DNA of 63,707 nt from positions 1 to 63,707 of the forward strand of contig NZ_BOSJ01000022.1 in NCBI RefSeq assembly GCF_018403285.1, in the 5' to 3' direction. Made by a program: the position numbers and the translations under genes. The stretch is from Paenibacillus sp. J45TS6. Its GTDB lineage: Bacteria > Bacillota > Bacilli > Paenibacillales > Paenibacillaceae. Each line of letters opens with the position of its first letter. The stretch's first letter is position 1. Below the pieces are notes generated by a model. It saw nothing but the letters and a program-made list of their open reading frames with translations. It was not told the origin of the DNA and ran no database searches. Of this stretch, positions 61,703 through 63,707 are shown in pieces.

Positions 61703-62878
61703 TTAGAAAAAGTCCATTAATAGGGTTTGTGCTTTCGGAATAAGGTTTTCAAGTTCTTTTGCTTTTTGCGGTTTCCCTTTTAGCTTCTTTATATGAAACA
61801 ATTGCTCCGGACGCTTATATCCCAGAAAAAGAGCAGTCCAAACTTGAATATCTGCTATTAAATCTGGTTGAATCTCTTCTTTTTCTCCCATTACCTTTAT
61901 AACCTTAGCTTGTCCTTGGCCATCATTGGATATACTCCACAGTCCGGCATTCCATGGAGCCGCTGTATCTTCAATCTGGATCGTTAATTCTGATTTATTT
62001 CCAACCTCAAACGTATACTGCTGCAAAAAAGACTCTATATCCACAATTCGTCCCATAAAATATGGAATCGTTTCTTGGGTTACCCGCGGATCTGGGAGCA
62101 TATACGGTAGATTATCATCAGCTGGAACCATGGTTAACTTCACTTGTTCAATTCGAGAATCGTGATTCGAGAAGAAAGTCCAAAGTGCTCCCCGTGCTTC
62201 TTCATTCAAATAAACAAATTCATTACATACAAGCATTTTATCTTTTAGTTCATATAACACATAGCCTTGTGGCTCTCCATCATGAGAATAATAGACAGCA
62301 CTATGTTTAGTGTTATCTAAGACCGAATACTTCCACCATTCTTCATCTCGAACAAGAGTGCCATGATAGCTGCTTGCAAAAGACTGATACAATTTATTCA
62401 GCGTAGAGATATCCTTAATATCCCTTACTACCTTACCTGGGTACTCTATTTTAGGAGGAAACTGTTTTGAGGAAATAAGGTAAGTTTTATATTCTGCATA
62501 TAGCTCCCAACCATACTTACGATAGAATGGAATAGAAAATGGATGTAGAAATGATAGAATTTGCCCTTCTTCTTTCATTATATTAAGCGCTTGACTAAGT
62601 AGTTTAGAGACATGCCCTTTACGGCGATTCTCTGGCCAGGTTGCCACGCCTGCAATTCCGCCCATAGGCAGTACTTTTCCTTGCAAGTATACTTCAAAAG
62701 GTAGAATAGTTAGTTTAGCTTGCAATTGTTCCTCTTCAAAGATACCCCAAAATTGTTCAGGCTTAAACCTCACTTTTCTTTCTTCTTTTTGTTCCGGTGT
62801 TAATGTATATTGAAAGGCATATTCTGATAAGCTAACACTTTGCTCGTATTCCTCTGCATTTAATTGTCTGATTTCCAT
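61703..62878 (-). CDS. GNAT acetyltransferase, Eis-like with sterol-carrier-like domain
   Basis: A 391-residue protein of the Eis/GNAT family: an N-terminal GNAT domain with acetyl-CoA motif (GVATWPENRRKGHVSKLLSQ, about 80-99), a second GNAT-like region, and a C-terminal SCP2-like domain ending in LLMDFF. The terminal Phe acts as a base in Eis, and this one ends in Phe-Phe. Family members acetylate various amines, including some aminoglycosides; the substrate here is unknown. ATG 62878 with AAAAGAGGTGAGCGA upstream. Not part of the ctsR operon. Confidence 0.85.
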   Translation of the reverse strand: MEIRQLNAEEYEQSVSLSEYAFQYTLTPEQKEERKVRFKPEQFWGIFEEEQLQAKLTILPFEVYLQGKVLPMGGIAGVATWPENRRKGHVSKLLSQALNIMKEEGQILSFLHPFSIPFYRKYGWELYAEYKTYLISSKQFPPKIEYPGKVVRDIKDISTLNKLYQSFASSYHGTLVRDEEWWKYSVLDNTKHSAVYYSHDGEPQGYVLYELKDKMLVCNEFVYLNEEARGALWTFFSNHDSRIEQVKLTMVPADDNLPYMLPDPRVTQETIPYFMGRIVDIESFLQQYTFEVGNKSELTIQIEDTAAPWNAGLWSISNDGQGQAKVIKVMGEKEEIQPDLIADIQVWTALFLGYKRPEQLFHIKKLKGKPQKAKELENLIPKAQTLLMDFF

Positions 62879-63058
62879 TCGCTCACCTCTTTTAATGAAT
62901 GTATACCTCATATTTCCTTTTATATGTATCTTATTCTGAGTGTCTCAGAGCGCCTTATAAAAGTCAATCACGATCCCATGGGTTAAAGCACTGAATATAT
63001 TAAAAGATTATATTAGAATCTATGCATTTCATGAATAAAATAAGTCCAGACAATCAGG
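62879..63058. other. Gap upstream of the GNAT gene
   Basis: About 180 nt of A/T-rich sequence between the GNAT start and the IS end. A minus-strand TTGACT is present but without a clear -10. No gene or repeat was seen. Confidence 0.4.
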
Positions 63059-63707
63059 ACCACCCGTAAAACGGGTGGTTTGTACTTGGGGTATAACCCC
63101 TTGTCACCAAACTGCGCCTAAAGACGCTAGCCTGACCATAAATCTGTTCAGGCTCAGTGTTATTTGTCACTTTCACTTACCAGTTAAACTGGTTTATTTC
63201 TTTTTTGTTCTGTTGCCGATGAATGGATCTTCATACTCTTTTACACTCAGCTTATCCACTGCTTGGTCATGTGCTTCTTGTTCTCGAATGTATTTTCGTA
63301 CCGTCGCTTCATTTAAGCCCACCGTACTCACATAATATCCTTCTGCCCAGAATTTTCGATTCCCGTATTTGTATTTTAGTTGGGCATGTTTCTCAAAGAT
63401 CATTAGAGAACTTTTACCTTTTAGATAGCCCATGAATGATGAGACTGCAATTTTGGGTGGGATTGCTACCAACATGTGCTCATGGTCTGGCATCATGTGG
63501 CCTTCTATGATTTCTACTCCTTTGTACTTACATAAACGTTTGAATATTTCAATTAGATCTTTTCTTACTTGATTATAGATTCTCTTTCCGTCTATACTTC
63601 GGGGTGAATACAATGTGGTATTTGCACATCCACTTTGTGTGAGCTAGGCTGTAGCTCTTGTTTGCCATCTAAGACCATTCCTTTCTTTGAGCCTGAACAT
63701 CTCAATT
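63059..63707 (-). mobile_element. IS200/IS605-family element, 3' part (runs off the window)
   Basis: Includes the tnpA remnant and, downstream of it, several subterminal hairpins typical of the single-strand transposition ends of this family: ACCACCCGT-AAA-ACGGGTGGT (63059-63079), GGGG-TATAA-CCCC (63088-63100), GCCTGA...TCAGGC (63130-63153) and AACCAGTTTAACTGGT near the tnpA stop. The exact ends and target site are not determined. Confidence 0.7.
63194..63668 (-). pseudogene. tnpA: IS200-type TnpA (Y1 transposase), single-base frameshift
   Basis: HUH Y1 transposase of about 158 residues. The minus strand begins MANKSYSLAHTKWMCKYHIV FTPKYRRK and shifts at about 63584, where one extra G after CGGAAA puts the rest (RIYNQVRKDLIEIF onward) in another frame. 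Downstream, the metal-binding DHEHML and the tyrosine segment (GNRKFWAEGYYVSTVG) are complete. As read it is inactive, unless the A-run allows programmed shifting. The HUH element proper would need His-x-His; DHEH provides it. The distal part of the element, right of 63668, is outside the window. Confidence 0.85.

Overview
This window is almost certainly from a Paenibacillus-type endospore-forming Firmicute. It carries a low to moderate G+C chromosomal core with strong AGGAGG ribosome binding sites. Sporulation and germination genes (spoIIM, pdaB, kbaA, gerD, cwlD, sigH) are interleaved with the ribosomal super-cluster, the ctsR-mcsA-mcsB-clpC operon and disA-radA. Gene order closely follows the Bacillus subtilis rrn/ctsR-to-rrnI region. 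Nearly every gene is on the minus strand, so in transcription order the window runs from right (63.7 kb) to left (1).

Layout in transcription order: a frameshifted IS200/IS605-type transposase (63.0-63.7 kb); an Eis-like GNAT acetyltransferase; ctsR-mcsA-mcsB-clpC with a clear CtsR operator; radA, disA and pssA; a small plus-strand helical protein gene; the PIN/TRAM gene (yacL), ispD, ispF and gltX; a cysteine T-box riboswitch leading cysE-cysS-mrnC-rlmB-rae1; sigH; rpmG-secE-nusG; rplKA and rplJL, with L1 and L10 autoregulatory leaders; rsmC-like, rpoB, rpoC, an L7Ae-family gene, rpsL, rpsG, fusA and tuf. The S10-spc-alpha cluster follows (rpsJ to rplQ, including secY, adk, infA, rpmJ and rpoA). 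After it come truA, rplM-rpsI, a sulfate-assimilation pair (cysH-sat), cwlD, salA, gerD, kbaA, pdaB, spoIIM and a small unknown gene. The left edge is the 5' end of a 16S rRNA gene with tandem rrn promoters.

Most of this is ordinary essential core. The unusual points are: (i) the methionine aminopeptidase gene normally found between adk and infA is reduced to a degraded but still open reading frame; (ii) ribosomal protein S12 carries Arg at the classical streptomycin Lys position, plus two nearby substitutions; (iii) a ten-unit AAC repeat sits just upstream of rpsG; (iv) perfect long hairpins without U-tracts flank rpoC; (v) a sat-cysH pair lies between rpsI and cwlD, with repeated TTCCA motifs and no SAM riboswitch; (vi) a twin 23S-mimicking L1 site precedes both rplK and rplA; (vii) the ECF transporter genes usual between rplQ and truA are absent. 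I see no CRISPR array, prophage, toxin-antitoxin or defence system, and nothing that I would call a wholly new system.
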